A DNA stretch of 64,000 nucleotides, taken from Prevotella sp. Rep29 (GTDB lineage: Bacteria > Bacteroidota > Bacteroidia > Bacteroidales > Bacteroidaceae). Positions 8,522 to 17,625 of this stretch are shown piece by piece. Every line of letters begins with the position of its first letter. Position 1 is the stretch's first letter. The DNA is taken from assembly GCF_019551475.1 (NCBI RefSeq), contig NZ_CP047159.1, forward strand, positions 2,294,001 through 2,358,000, written 5' to 3'. The notes below the pieces were generated by a model. That model was not told where the DNA came from and ran no database searches. It saw only the letters and a program-made list of their open reading frames with translations. A program made the position numbers and the translations under genes.

Positions 8522-10204
8522 CCTGACTTCGTCAATGCGCCACCCAAATTAAGATTTGTTGCCAGATATGTCGAAAAGTGGTTTCACTGCGAGGTGCTTC
8601 TCCGTCAAGAAGAGTGTCTTAGTGAAGTAAGTCCCGTTTTTAGGCATCCTTACCCTGATTGTCGTGATAGTTTTGGCTGCCTCAAGCACCTTATCGACAC
8701 TCATCCCAATCTTGTTAATGGCAATGAGTCGCTCCAGTTCCTTATATACCTTATAGGCGATGAAGCAAATGCAGACATGTGCCTCTATCCTACGTTCTGT
8801 AAAATGAAACATCGGACGCATTTCCAGAGTTCCTTTTGAAATACGGAATGCACGTTCCACCACCCAGAGTCCATGATACTCGGCAATGACACGCTCGGCG
8901 TCAAGGTCTGTATTGGTGATGTAGCCCTTGAGTCCGTCCCACTGGCAGTCCTCTGCAATCTTCTCTTCGCTGATGACGACTTCTATGTCCTTGCTGATTT
9001 CAAGAAACTTGTTGTAGCCACGCTTGTTCACCTGACTCTTCGTGATGCGTCCGGTCTTATAGGCTTTTCTCAATCGGACAATTCCGCGGTCACGGTTGTA
9101 GGCATCCTTCTTTGCACGCTTGTCGGAATAACTGACGATAAGTCTTTCCCCATTCTCACGTTTGTAGTCGTAACAGGCTTTATCAACCTTCTCTAAAGAG
9201 AGAATCCATTGCTTCACGCTTGCGCTCTCGCTCTTGATGCGGGCTCCAAGTATGTAGTTGTAGCCAGCCTCCTGCAGCAAAGTGACATTGTTCTTGTTCA
9301 TCAAGCCTGAGTCTGCCACCACAACAAAATCTTTCCCCAGATTGAAACGCTGCTTGAAGTCATCTATCATTGGTATCATGGTGAAGCCCTCATACTGGCT
9401 GCCGTTGAACAGAGAGTATGAAAGCGGGTAGCCTCCTTCTGATACAAGCAGACCGAGTATAACCTGTGACTCTGCCGTCTTTCCATCCTTTGAAAACCCC
9501 GGTTCACGCAATACGTCCGTCTGTGCTGTCTCAAAGTAGAGCGTCGTCACGTCGTAGAACATCAATCCAATCTTGCCTCCGAACAGTTTCCGGGTGTGCT
9601 CTACGCTAATCTGCTGCGCAAGCTCCATCTGGGTATTGTAGAGCTTGTCCATGTAGCGATAGATGTGGTTGAGGTCAACATCTTCATCATAATATGACTT
9701 CAGGTAATCTACTGTGGCAAGTTTGCTTCTGGGCTGCGACACCCTTGCGATTACCAAATGACGCAGAATCTCATCGGGAATCCGGTTGAAGCCGATGCTG
9801 TCATAGACTTGATCAAGCAGAAGCCGAGTACCGTTTATCAACACGTTGTCAATATTGCTAAGGAAACGCTCTGTCTCCTCGACTTCCTTTCCCTTGCGGT
9901 CATCAAAGTCAAGTTCTTGCTGACCGCCAAATGAACGTATCCATGCAGCAGCCTTATCGCATAATGAATGTATTTCCTCTTCGGATGTAGAGGAGCCAAA
10001 CGATTTTATTTCTTTATACTTTCCACTCGCTTTACTGACCACTACCACACTTGTAGAGCCGGAACGATTGTGTTTCTTGCGTACATACATGGTGCAAAGG
10101 TACACGTTTTTCGCTTGCGCCACCCAAACCACCCAATAATTTTACGTAACTCGCTGATTATCATTGTGCGCTATATGATGGCGCAAAAAAGTGATGAAGT
10201 CAGG
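8522..10204 (-). mobile_element. IS1634-family insertion sequence, 1683 bp
   Basis: The ends are imperfect inverted repeats: the left begins CCTGACTTCGTCA and the complement of the right end begins CCTGACTTCATCA (12 of 13 match), with GCGCCA a few bases further in on both sides. It carries one transposase gene on the minus strand. It is bounded exactly by two identical 353-bp direct repeats. Long, variable target duplications have been reported for this family (IS1634 of Mycoplasma, IS1549 of Mycobacterium). Identity of the two copies points to a recent insertion. Confidence 0.92.
8549..10090 (-). CDS. IS1634-family transposase
   Basis: The ATG at 10090 (MYVRKKHNRSGSTSVVVV) gives 513 residues; 14 further codons upstream are in frame, but a TACCTTTG box lies just before 10090. 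The protein has the DDE layout of the IS4-like/IS1634 group: GLMFYDVTTLYFET with the first Asp, FVVVADSGLMNKNN with the second, and a C-terminal region (WVVERAFRISKGTLEMRPMF) with the Glu of the Y-x2-R-x3-E-x6-K-like signature. The frame is uninterrupted, so the enzyme is probably active. The gene reads towards the integrase. Confidence 0.92.
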   Translation of the reverse strand: MYVRKKHNRSGSTSVVVVSKASGKYKEIKSFGSSTSEEEIHSLCDKAAAWIRSFGGQQELDFDDRKGKEVEETERFLSNIDNVLINGTRLLLDQVYDSIGFNRIPDEILRHLVIARVSQPRSKLATVDYLKSYYDEDVDLNHIYRYMDKLYNTQMELAQQISVEHTRKLFGGKIGLMFYDVTTLYFETAQTDVLREPGFSKDGKTAESQVILGLLVSEGGYPLSYSLFNGSQYEGFTMIPMIDDFKQRFNLGKDFVVVADSGLMNKNNVTLLQEAGYNYILGARIKSESASVKQWILSLEKVDKACYDYKRENGERLIVSYSDKRAKKDAYNRDRGIVRLRKAYKTGRITKSQVNKRGYNKFLEISKDIEVVISEEKIAEDCQWDGLKGYITNTDLDAERVIAEYHGLWVVERAFRISKGTLEMRPMFHFTERRIEAHVCICFIAYKVYKELERLIAINKIGMSVDKVLEAAKTITTIRVRMPKNGTYFTKTLFLTEKHLAVKPLFDISGNKS

Positions 10205-10505
10205 AGATTTCCTTCTCCCTATCATCAAAGAGGAAGGAAATGACCGAAGGCAATATGACAATGCCCTGCATCTTGTCAACTATCGTCTGAAAGAACTATC
10301 CACAATGCTGAAACTCCAGCGACCGCTGACTATGTATGTGGCTCGTCACTCTTGGGCAAGTGCAGCCAAAGCAAAGAACGTGCCGTTGTCAGTAATCAGC
10401 GAAGGCATGGGGCATGACTCAGAAGCAACGACACAAATCTACCTCGCTTCTTTGGAAACGTCGGTGGTTGACAAGGCAAACAAGATGATATTGGGATTGC
10501 TGTAG
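10191..10505 (+). pseudogene. Duplicated 3' fragment of the integrase gene
   Basis: From 10205 the frame repeats the last 100 or so residues of the integrase at 7276-8469, including ARHSWAS and the TTQIY nucleophile but not the first catalytic Arg or the core-binding domain. The right end of the IS supplies GTG or ATG codons at 10191/10194, so a short fusion could in principle be translated, but it cannot be a working recombinase. It is a by-product of the IS target duplication. Confidence 0.85.
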
Positions 10506-10557
10506 ATTGAGATTTGTTTAGCAAAATTCTCAATCTCTTTCCAAGAGACGGATATTT
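10205..10557. repeat. 353-bp direct repeat, right copy (IS target duplication)
   Basis: Second identical copy of 8169-8521. It begins directly after the IS right end (...GAAGTCAGG) and ends at 10557, where the sequence continues GGGCACAAAGG instead of the IS left end. Confidence 0.9.
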
Positions 10558-10858
10558 GGGCACAAAGGTAGTCAAATTATCCCAAAATCCACCTTATTAT
10601 AAAAGAAAAGGAGCTTTTATTATGATACTTTTTCATTTTGTTTAGCAAAATGTAAGCAAAACACATCGGAAAACGCTATCTGTCAAAGGCATTGTGATTG
10701 TCTACGTCTCTTGGAAAGAGACGAATGGATATTGCTCAACAAAGACCACCAAAATGCCCAACAATGGGTAAACGATAAACAAGGGACTCTCTTGTGGTGT
10801 AAAAAGGGCTTGGTCGCCTGTTGAGACATCACTTGGGAGCCCTTCTTTTATGTAGCAG
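10558..10858. promoter_or_regulatory. Possible integrase arm/core sites and leader of the BREX-like operon
   Basis: This is a gene-free stretch. TTTGTTTAGCAAAAT occurs at about 10637 and also just inside the repeat at about 10514. The palindrome CGTCTCTTGGAAAGAGACG at about 10705 is the inverse of CTCTTTCCAAGAGACGG at about 10537. Direct and inverted repeats beside an integrase gene resemble arm- and core-type binding sites of an attachment region. Near the 3' end a stem AAGGGCT (10804-10810) / AGCCCTT (10838-10844) followed by CTTTT forms a terminator-like hairpin 10 bp before the first BREX-like gene, which could act as an attenuator. No clear -7/-33 pair was found. Confidence 0.4.
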
Positions 10859-11269
10859 ATGTCTGGCAAAGAGAAGATAAAACAGTTCATTTCGCAAGTG
10901 AGCAGAAACAAAATCATTTTCTGCCATGAGCCAATAACCCACCTACATTTTGTGGATATGGGCAAAGAATTGTCATCCGCTATCAAAGAACAAGAAGAGC
11001 CTTCCGGCTATTCAAGTGCCTGTAAACTAATCTTCAAGCAGACATATCAAGATGAGATTGTAGGGCCATACCTTGCCTTATCGAACTGGTCAATTCTTTT
11101 TGAGCCAGATTTAAAACTTGATTTGCGAAGTATCATTGAATCTTTCTCCATCAACAAGTGTTTGATATTGCTATCTGATGGCTCAATCAAGGGAAGCCGC
11201 TATCTGTTGATGGATGACAATCGTTTTACACTTAATCTCCAAGGACTATCTTTTATTGAATTAAAATAG
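10859..11269 (+). CDS. Small BREX-associated protein, BrxF/BrxB-like
   Basis: 136 residues. It begins MSGKEKIKQFISQVSRNKII. The C-terminal part, SNWSILFEPDLKLDLRSIIE and then SINKCLILLSDGSIKG plus FTLNLQGLSFIEL, has the pattern (acidic strand, helix, hydrophobic strand with a turn, closing strand) seen at the end of BREX BrxF and BrxB proteins. No P-loop is visible, so the assignment is loose. It is the first gene of a seven-gene same-strand block, 8 bp before the BrxC-like gene, which is where brxF sits in type 3 BREX loci. Position weighs more than sequence in this call. Confidence 0.5.
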   Translation: MSGKEKIKQFISQVSRNKIIFCHEPITHLHFVDMGKELSSAIKEQEEPSGYSSACKLIFKQTYQDEIVGPYLALSNWSILFEPDLKLDLRSIIESFSINKCLILLSDGSIKGSRYLLMDDNRFTLNLQGLSFIELK

Positions 11270-11277
11270 CTGAGCAT

Positions 11278-14200
11278 ATGAAATATAAAGAGCTAATAAC
11301 ATTTGAGCCAATCAACGAGGTGGTGAAGTTCGATCAACTGTCGAATGAAGACTATCGCCATTCCCTTGTTCGCAACTTTGTTTTCTCAGAGACATACGAG
11401 AAGACATTTATACCTGCGATTTGCAAGAACCTCGACTATACTGCTAGTTACGAGACGTTTGGTATGCAAATTGTCGGTAACTATGGTACAGGTAAGTCAC
11501 ACTTAATGTCACTTGTATCACTGGTAGCTGAGGATGCGACCTTACTTTCTGAAGTGAATAACGAAAGTGCCCGTAAGGTTCTTGGCAATATTGCTGGCAA
11601 GTACAAAGTTATTCGCTTCGAGTTAGGAACCGACGAAGAACTGTGGCGCGTTGTATGCTATCAGATAGACAAAGCTCTTGCAGCATGGGGCGTAGATTAC
11701 AGTATTTCCAATGATAACAAGCCCGACATGTATGCCGACAAACTGCGTCGAATGATGGCACAGTTTGAAGCCAAGTTCCCAGACAAAGGGCTGATGCTTG
11801 TCATCGACGAAATGTTATCATACTTGAAATCACGTGCCAATGGCGTTAGTTTAAACCGTGACCTTAGTGTGCTGCAAGCCCTTGGTCAAACCAGTGATAA
11901 ATCACGTTTCCGCATGATGTTCGGTGTGCAGGAGCTGATATATAACTCACCAGAGTTTCAGTATGCTGCCGATATGCTCAACAAGGTAAATGACCGCTAT
12001 AAGGACATTACCATAACCAAGCAAGACGTGCAGTTTGTGGTTCAGCAACGACTATTGAAAAAGACTGATGCCCAGCGAGATATTATTCGTCGCCACCTTT
12101 CCAAGTTTACGGAGTTCTTCACCGACATGCACGCCAAACTGGAAGATTATGTTTCGCTTTTCCCCGTTAATCCTTCGTTCTTTGAGAACTTCCAGCAGAT
12201 ACGCATCAGCAAATCACAGCGTGAGGTGCTGAAAACGTTGACGGGCAAGTTCCAAGCCATCTTTGATAAAGATATTCCTGAAACGGAGCCTGGTCTTATC
12301 TGCTATGACCAGTATTGGGATGACCTTCAGGCTCCCGAGATGCAAACTGATGCTGATGTACGCCGTGTAACAGCCATCATGCAGACCGTCCACCAGAAGA
12401 TTACGGAAAACTTTACTGGTGCAAGAGCCAACAAAGCCGTTTTGGCTCATCGCATTGCCAATGCCTGTGCCGTGAAGATTCTCCAAGACACATTGGAACA
12501 TACCAATGGAGTGACAGCAGAAAATCTGATTGATGGACTATGCTACCTCAACCCCACCATTCTCGACCGTGAAATGTTGGGCGAAGTCATCAACACCACC
12601 GCATCACAAATCGTATCGGCTACCGTCGGACAATATTTCGAGAAGAACGCCCAGAATCAGGAATACCACCTTCGTATCGAAGGAGGCGTGAACTATGAGC
12701 AGAAAATCAAGGACTATGTTTTGACAATGGCTCCTGATGCCCTTGACAGCTATTTCTTCAGCTATTTGGTGGAGAACCTGCCTATTGAGGTTGAGAAATA
12801 TCGAAGGGAGTTCCCGATCTATCCTCATTCTGTAGAGTGGAAGAGTCATAAGGTTTCTCTCGATGGCTACATCTTCATGGGCAATCCAGACGAACGCAGC
12901 ACCACTCAGCCAGAGCAATACTTCTACATCTATTTCATGCCAATCTTCAATAAAGAGAAGATACAGGTTGGCACCGAGCCGGACAGCGTCTATATTCGTA
13001 TGGATAAAGTAAGTGACGAAATGCGTCAACTCATCTCACTCTATGCAGCATCTGAGGCGTTAATCAAGAGTGTCGATACATCGCAGAAACGATTCTATGA
13101 GCAATACAGGAAAACCTATGAGGACAAACTGCGCCCTGTGTTCCAGCGTGATTTCATCCAATGTACTGAGGTGTACTATCAAGGAGAGCTGCAAACCGTC
13201 AATCTGACAGGAGCAGCAGGTATGGCAAAGGAACAGATTATTAGTGAAATTGCATCCAACATTCTCGAAGAATACTTCTGCCAGCATCTTCCCAACTATC
13301 CGAAGTTCTCTCTTCTCAGACTACCTATCACATCGAGCAACCGCGCCACCATGATAGCAGGAGCCAAGAAGAGGATAGCAAATCCTTCACAAGCCAACCG
13401 CGATAGTGAAGCCATCCTTGCTGCACTTGGCCTATTTGCAGACGGAACATTGAGTATTGAGGCATCGCAGTATGCGCAGAGCGTTAAGCAGAAACTAGAG
13501 GATAAAGGTGAAGGACAGGTACTCAATCGGGATGAAATCCTCTACCAGTACTACGAGCAGACATGGCGCACCAAAGACTTTGAGATTGATGCAGACCTGG
13601 AATTTCTGGTGTTGTGTACGATGGTAAGTCTTGGCGAAATTGAAATCAGCTTGCCTGGAAATAAGTCCATCAATGCTGCCAATATTGCTGATATTACATC
13701 ATTGCCAGAGGATATGGCCTACAACTTCTCACATGTTCGCCGTCCGAAGGGAATGAATCTGCCGCTTGTACGCGAGATATTCGTAAAGATAGAAGGCCAT
13801 GACCTGACGCGCCAACTTGACAAGGATGACACCTTCACCAAACTCCTTGTGGCAGCACAGAAGAAAGCTGGGCATTCCGTTACATTGGCACAGAAGGTAC
13901 GTGGAGGTATCTTCCTTGAAAATGAGGAAGTGCTTGCCCCATTCGATGGTAGCAGCCATGCCAACCGCCTTCAGGTTTTGGCTTCATTCTGTGACAAGTT
14001 ACAGAACTATGGCACAAAGGCTAAAATGGGCAATCTGCCTTGGACTCTGGAACAACTTGGTCATGTCTTTGAGGCAATTCCACTGATGAATCAGCTCGAC
14101 AATATGCTTCAAGTGGTAGATGAATTGCGGACTCGAATATCTTACCTTGTACAGGCAAAGCAGTATATGACCGACCAGCAGATGGAGGCAGATGTAAATG

Positions 14201-14946
14201 CGGCACTTGAACGTGTGAAGGAGGTTCCGTCGATGGTCAATGACGAAGATGCCCTCTCTGCTTATAAGAGTCAACTTGACTCCTTGATGGGCAAATATGC
14301 TGACTGGTATCTGGCAGAATACAACCGCTTACACATTACGGGAATGCAGGAGCAGGAAAAGCTCCGTATCATGCGCAGCACGGAGAAACAAGTATGCGAT
14401 GCCATTTGTGGCAACGACCGTGGCGGTTATATCACGATTGTTCCCCAGTATCAGGACTGGAACCGTCGCATGAGCCAGTTGCAGGTAGCCAGTACTTCTG
14501 TTACACGCGAAGCCATTCTCAACGTGCCTTATCATGGATTCAATCCCAAGCAATTCCAAGGCAAGTCACTACCTCAGATTGCAGACATGCGTGATGAACT
14601 GGAGCAGATTCATGAGAATATCATCAAGTCGCTTCATGAAATGGCTGAAGACCCACAATTGGCTGGTAATGCCACTTCGGTGCTTGACCAAAGCGAGCAG
14701 CGCCTATTTAAGCAGTTCCACGACAACCGCAATGAGAAGCCATCTGCAGAGGACGCAGCCCGTCTGATGGTCATCATCGACAAGTTGCACCGCGACATTC
14801 AAAAGGTAGATATTACGATGGACGATATTCGCCGTGCGCTCAACCATCCGATGACTCCGCAGGAGGCAAAGAAAGCCTTTGGCAAGTACATCGACTTGAT
14901 GACCAATGGCTACGAAAACGAAAATGTAAGAGTAATATTGAAGTAA
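11278..14946 (+). CDS. brxC: BREX BrxC/PglY-type large ATPase (DUF6079-like)
   Basis: 1222 residues, the usual size for BrxC/PglY/DUF6079 proteins. The N-terminal P-loop ATPase has Walker A GNYGTGKSHLMSLV near residue 68 and Walker B LMLVIDEMLSYL near residue 173. The rest is long and mostly helical, with a charged C-terminus. In BREX systems this ATPase is essential and works with the methyltransferase and PglZ to mark host DNA and block phage replication. The gene is 8 bp after the small first gene and 7 bp before the methyltransferase. The order ATPase, methyltransferase, PglZ supports the call. Confidence 0.82.
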   Translation: MKYKELITFEPINEVVKFDQLSNEDYRHSLVRNFVFSETYEKTFIPAICKNLDYTASYETFGMQIVGNYGTGKSHLMSLVSLVAEDATLLSEVNNESARKVLGNIAGKYKVIRFELGTDEELWRVVCYQIDKALAAWGVDYSISNDNKPDMYADKLRRMMAQFEAKFPDKGLMLVIDEMLSYLKSRANGVSLNRDLSVLQALGQTSDKSRFRMMFGVQELIYNSPEFQYAADMLNKVNDRYKDITITKQDVQFVVQQRLLKKTDAQRDIIRRHLSKFTEFFTDMHAKLEDYVSLFPVNPSFFENFQQIRISKSQREVLKTLTGKFQAIFDKDIPETEPGLICYDQYWDDLQAPEMQTDADVRRVTAIMQTVHQKITENFTGARANKAVLAHRIANACAVKILQDTLEHTNGVTAENLIDGLCYLNPTILDREMLGEVINTTASQIVSATVGQYFEKNAQNQEYHLRIEGGVNYEQKIKDYVLTMAPDALDSYFFSYLVENLPIEVEKYRREFPIYPHSVEWKSHKVSLDGYIFMGNPDERSTTQPEQYFYIYFMPIFNKEKIQVGTEPDSVYIRMDKVSDEMRQLISLYAASEALIKSVDTSQKRFYEQYRKTYEDKLRPVFQRDFIQCTEVYYQGELQTVNLTGAAGMAKEQIISEIASNILEEYFCQHLPNYPKFSLLRLPITSSNRATMIAGAKKRIANPSQANRDSEAILAALGLFADGTLSIEASQYAQSVKQKLEDKGEGQVLNRDEILYQYYEQTWRTKDFEIDADLEFLVLCTMVSLGEIEISLPGNKSINAANIADITSLPEDMAYNFSHVRRPKGMNLPLVREIFVKIEGHDLTRQLDKDDTFTKLLVAAQKKAGHSVTLAQKVRGGIFLENEEVLAPFDGSSHANRLQVLASFCDKLQNYGTKAKMGNLPWTLEQLGHVFEAIPLMNQLDNMLQVVDELRTRISYLVQAKQYMTDQQMEADVNAALERVKEVPSMVNDEDALSAYKSQLDSLMGKYADWYLAEYNRLHITGMQEQEKLRIMRSTEKQVCDAICGNDRGGYITIVPQYQDWNRRMSQLQVASTSVTREAILNVPYHGFNPKQFQGKSLPQIADMRDELEQIHENIIKSLHEMAEDPQLAGNATSVLDQSEQRLFKQFHDNRNEKPSAEDAARLMVIIDKLHRDIQKVDITMDDIRRALNHPMTPQEAKKAFGKYIDLMTNGYENENVRVILK

Positions 14947-14953
14947 CTTTAGT

Positions 14954-17620
14954 ATGAGCAAGAAAGACCAAAATATACCGCAGCCAGTCCTCTTCGATGC
15001 AGAGGAAATGGGACGCATCACACCCGGTGACATCTGGGAAGAGAAGAATAAGCCCGTCACCTGTTTAGGTATGGAGTTTCCAAACGACGATGCCCGTCGT
15101 AAATACTTCCGTGATGAATTGCGAAAGAAGTTGCCAGAGCTACGACAGATTGAGGGATTCCCCATCGGAAAGGACGAGGACATCATCCGATTATCCGACC
15201 CTCCGTATTACACTGCTTGTCCCAACCCTTGGCTTAATGATTTCATTGCGCAGTGGGAAGAAGAAAAGAAACAGTTGGAGCGTGAGGGAAAGCGCAAAGC
15301 AGATTTTGAGGTGAAGGAACCGTATGCCAGTGATGTTAGTGAAGGAAAGAGTAATGCTATATATATGGCGCATTCTTATCATACAAAAGTTCCACACCCA
15401 GCCATCATGCGTTATATTCTTCATTACACACAACCAGGAGATATTATTTTTGATGGATTTGCGGGAACTGGCATGACAGGAGTCGCTGCTGGCAAATGCT
15501 CTGATGTATCGGAGATACAACAATATAGTATTCAGGGTGATACAGGAATCAGACATTGTATTTTAGGTGATTTATCACCGATAGCTTCCTTCATTACATA
15601 CAACTTTAACAAGCCCGTAAGCAATAACTTTTTTCTTGCGAAAGCTAAACAAGTAGCTGAGCAAGTTAATGAAAAATACGGGTATCTATATAAGACCAAG
15701 CACAAAAACCTTGGATATGGAGTAATATCATATGTTATATGGAGTGACGAATTAATCTGTGATAATTGTGGACGCGAGTTGTCTTATTGGACGGAATCAT
15801 TAGACAAAGATAACAACATTAAGGATTGCATTATTTGTCCTCATTGTGGCTCTATTATTAACAAGACTCAGAATACCATTGCAAAAGAAACGGTTGTGTC
15901 TATCAATGGTGATGTCGCTATTGTTCCAAAGAAGCGTCCTGTCCTTATTTGTTATAAATACAATGGAAAGCGTTATACCAAAGTACCTGACGACTATGAT
16001 TTTCAGCTTATACAAGAAATAGAATCTCTTTCACCTGATGGCTTTTTCCCAAAAGGTACTATTCCTGATGGAGTAAAAACAGCAGAACTCAAAAGGGCTG
16101 GCTATACGGATGTTTCACTTCTATATACAAGGCGTAATCTTCTTATCTTCTCTGCTCTTTGGTCTCTAATGCAAGACCTTCCTATTCTTCGTTTTGTATT
16201 AACTTCCATTTTAGTTAAAACGGGGTCTTTATTGCACAATATTGGACTTAAGAATGGAAAAATCAATTTAGCAGGGGCACTTCCTAATGCGCTCTTTGTG
16301 CCAAGTGCTTTAGCTGAAAGAAATATAATTGAGTTATTTTTAAGTAAGTTAGACGATATCCTTCGGATGAATCCAGAGGCGTTACATCGCTGCGTAAACC
16401 AAATATCATCTGCTACAGATTTACAAAACATCAATTCTGAATCCGTGGATTATATTTTTACCGACCCACCGTTTGGACATAATTTGATGTACTCTGAACT
16501 AAACTTCATTCATGAAGCGTGGCTAAATGTGTTCACAGACAATAAGGAAGAAGCCATTGAAAACTCCGCTCAAAACAAAACTGTTCAGGATTATACTGAT
16601 TTGATGACTGCCGCTTTCATCGAATACTATAGGATTCTAAAGCCTGGCTGTTGGATGACGGTTGAGTTTTCAAACACTTCCGCTGCTGTTTGGAATTCAA
16701 TACAACGCGCATTAACAAAAGCCGGCTTTATAGTTTCTGTTGTACGAGGTCTGGACAAGAAACAAGGCAGTTATAACGCACAAACAACATCTACAGCGGT
16801 AAAACAAGATTTGGTAATATCTTGTTATAAAAGTACAGAGCGTGTACGTAATAGTCTTACCCAAGAATTGCCTAATAGTGTGTGGGATTTTATAGATGAA
16901 CATTTAGAGCATCTCCCAATCGTAAATGAGGTTGGCAATAAGCTAACATCAATTATTGAGAGAAGTCCTAAAATTCTTTATGATCGGTTAATCTCATCAT
17001 ACATTGAGCGTGGACTTGCTGTTCCATTAGATGCGCAGCAATTCCAGTCGGGTCTTAGAGAACGCTATGTTGAACGCGATGAAATGTTTTTTACTGCAAG
17101 TCAGGTTGTCGAATATGAAGCAAAAAGAAAGGCTGTTCCAGACTTTGCTCCTATGGGTATCATCGTGAGCGACGAAGCCAATGGCATACAGTGGTTGAAG
17201 AACCTCCTACGTGATGGTGGCAAGACCTATCAGGATATACAGCCAGAATGGATGCAAGCCATCAACGGTCTCAGGAAGAATGATATTCTACCAGAGTTAA
17301 AGCAGATTCTTGAAGAGAACTTCATCGAGGAATCCAATGGTAAATGGCGACTGCCTAACATTCAGGACGACAAGGACGTAAATGCTCTTCGTACAAAAGC
17401 TTTGCTCAAAGAGTTCAAGATATACGTAGATGTCGCACAGAAGCCAAAGGCAAAAATAAAGGAAGCCCGTGTGGAAGCCCTTCGTGCTGGTTTTAAGCAG
17501 TGTTATGTCGATAAGGATTTCCAGACTATCGTGACAGTAGGCAACAAGATTCCTCAGAACCTGCTGACCGAAGATGAGGTACTGCTGCAATTTTACGACA
17601 TCGCCCAGAGCAAACTATAA
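14954..17620 (+). CDS. pglX: BREX-type adenine DNA methyltransferase (PglX-like, type 3 form)
   Basis: 888 residues. Motif I (IFDGFAGTGMTGVAAG, about 164-180) binds S-adenosylmethionine; the catalytic motif IV is TDPPFGHNLMY near residue 505. An earlier SDPPYYTACPNPW near residue 80 is also typical of these methylases. A zinc ribbon (CDNC ... CPHC, about 269-297) interrupts the domain. In BREX the enzyme methylates host adenines so that self DNA is tolerated. Base composition changes inside the gene: three 60-bp samples from 15.6-16.5 kb are 37-38% GC, whereas samples at 15.12 and 17.22 kb are 53% and 47%. This suggests that the core and specificity region was exchanged. It is 5 bp from the PglZ gene. 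Confidence 0.85.
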   Translation: MSKKDQNIPQPVLFDAEEMGRITPGDIWEEKNKPVTCLGMEFPNDDARRKYFRDELRKKLPELRQIEGFPIGKDEDIIRLSDPPYYTACPNPWLNDFIAQWEEEKKQLEREGKRKADFEVKEPYASDVSEGKSNAIYMAHSYHTKVPHPAIMRYILHYTQPGDIIFDGFAGTGMTGVAAGKCSDVSEIQQYSIQGDTGIRHCILGDLSPIASFITYNFNKPVSNNFFLAKAKQVAEQVNEKYGYLYKTKHKNLGYGVISYVIWSDELICDNCGRELSYWTESLDKDNNIKDCIICPHCGSIINKTQNTIAKETVVSINGDVAIVPKKRPVLICYKYNGKRYTKVPDDYDFQLIQEIESLSPDGFFPKGTIPDGVKTAELKRAGYTDVSLLYTRRNLLIFSALWSLMQDLPILRFVLTSILVKTGSLLHNIGLKNGKINLAGALPNALFVPSALAERNIIELFLSKLDDILRMNPEALHRCVNQISSATDLQNINSESVDYIFTDPPFGHNLMYSELNFIHEAWLNVFTDNKEEAIENSAQNKTVQDYTDLMTAAFIEYYRILKPGCWMTVEFSNTSAAVWNSIQRALTKAGFIVSVVRGLDKKQGSYNAQTTSTAVKQDLVISCYKSTERVRNSLTQELPNSVWDFIDEHLEHLPIVNEVGNKLTSIIERSPKILYDRLISSYIERGLAVPLDAQQFQSGLRERYVERDEMFFTASQVVEYEAKRKAVPDFAPMGIIVSDEANGIQWLKNLLRDGGKTYQDIQPEWMQAINGLRKNDILPELKQILEENFIEESNGKWRLPNIQDDKDVNALRTKALLKEFKIYVDVAQKPKAKIKEARVEALRAGFKQCYVDKDFQTIVTVGNKIPQNLLTEDEVLLQFYDIAQSKL

Positions 17621-17625
17621 TTCAG

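Noticed and set aside
10702..10986. 94-codon minus-strand ORF
   Set aside because: It overlaps the leader and start of the BREX-like operon on the opposite strand and shows no domain or promoter.
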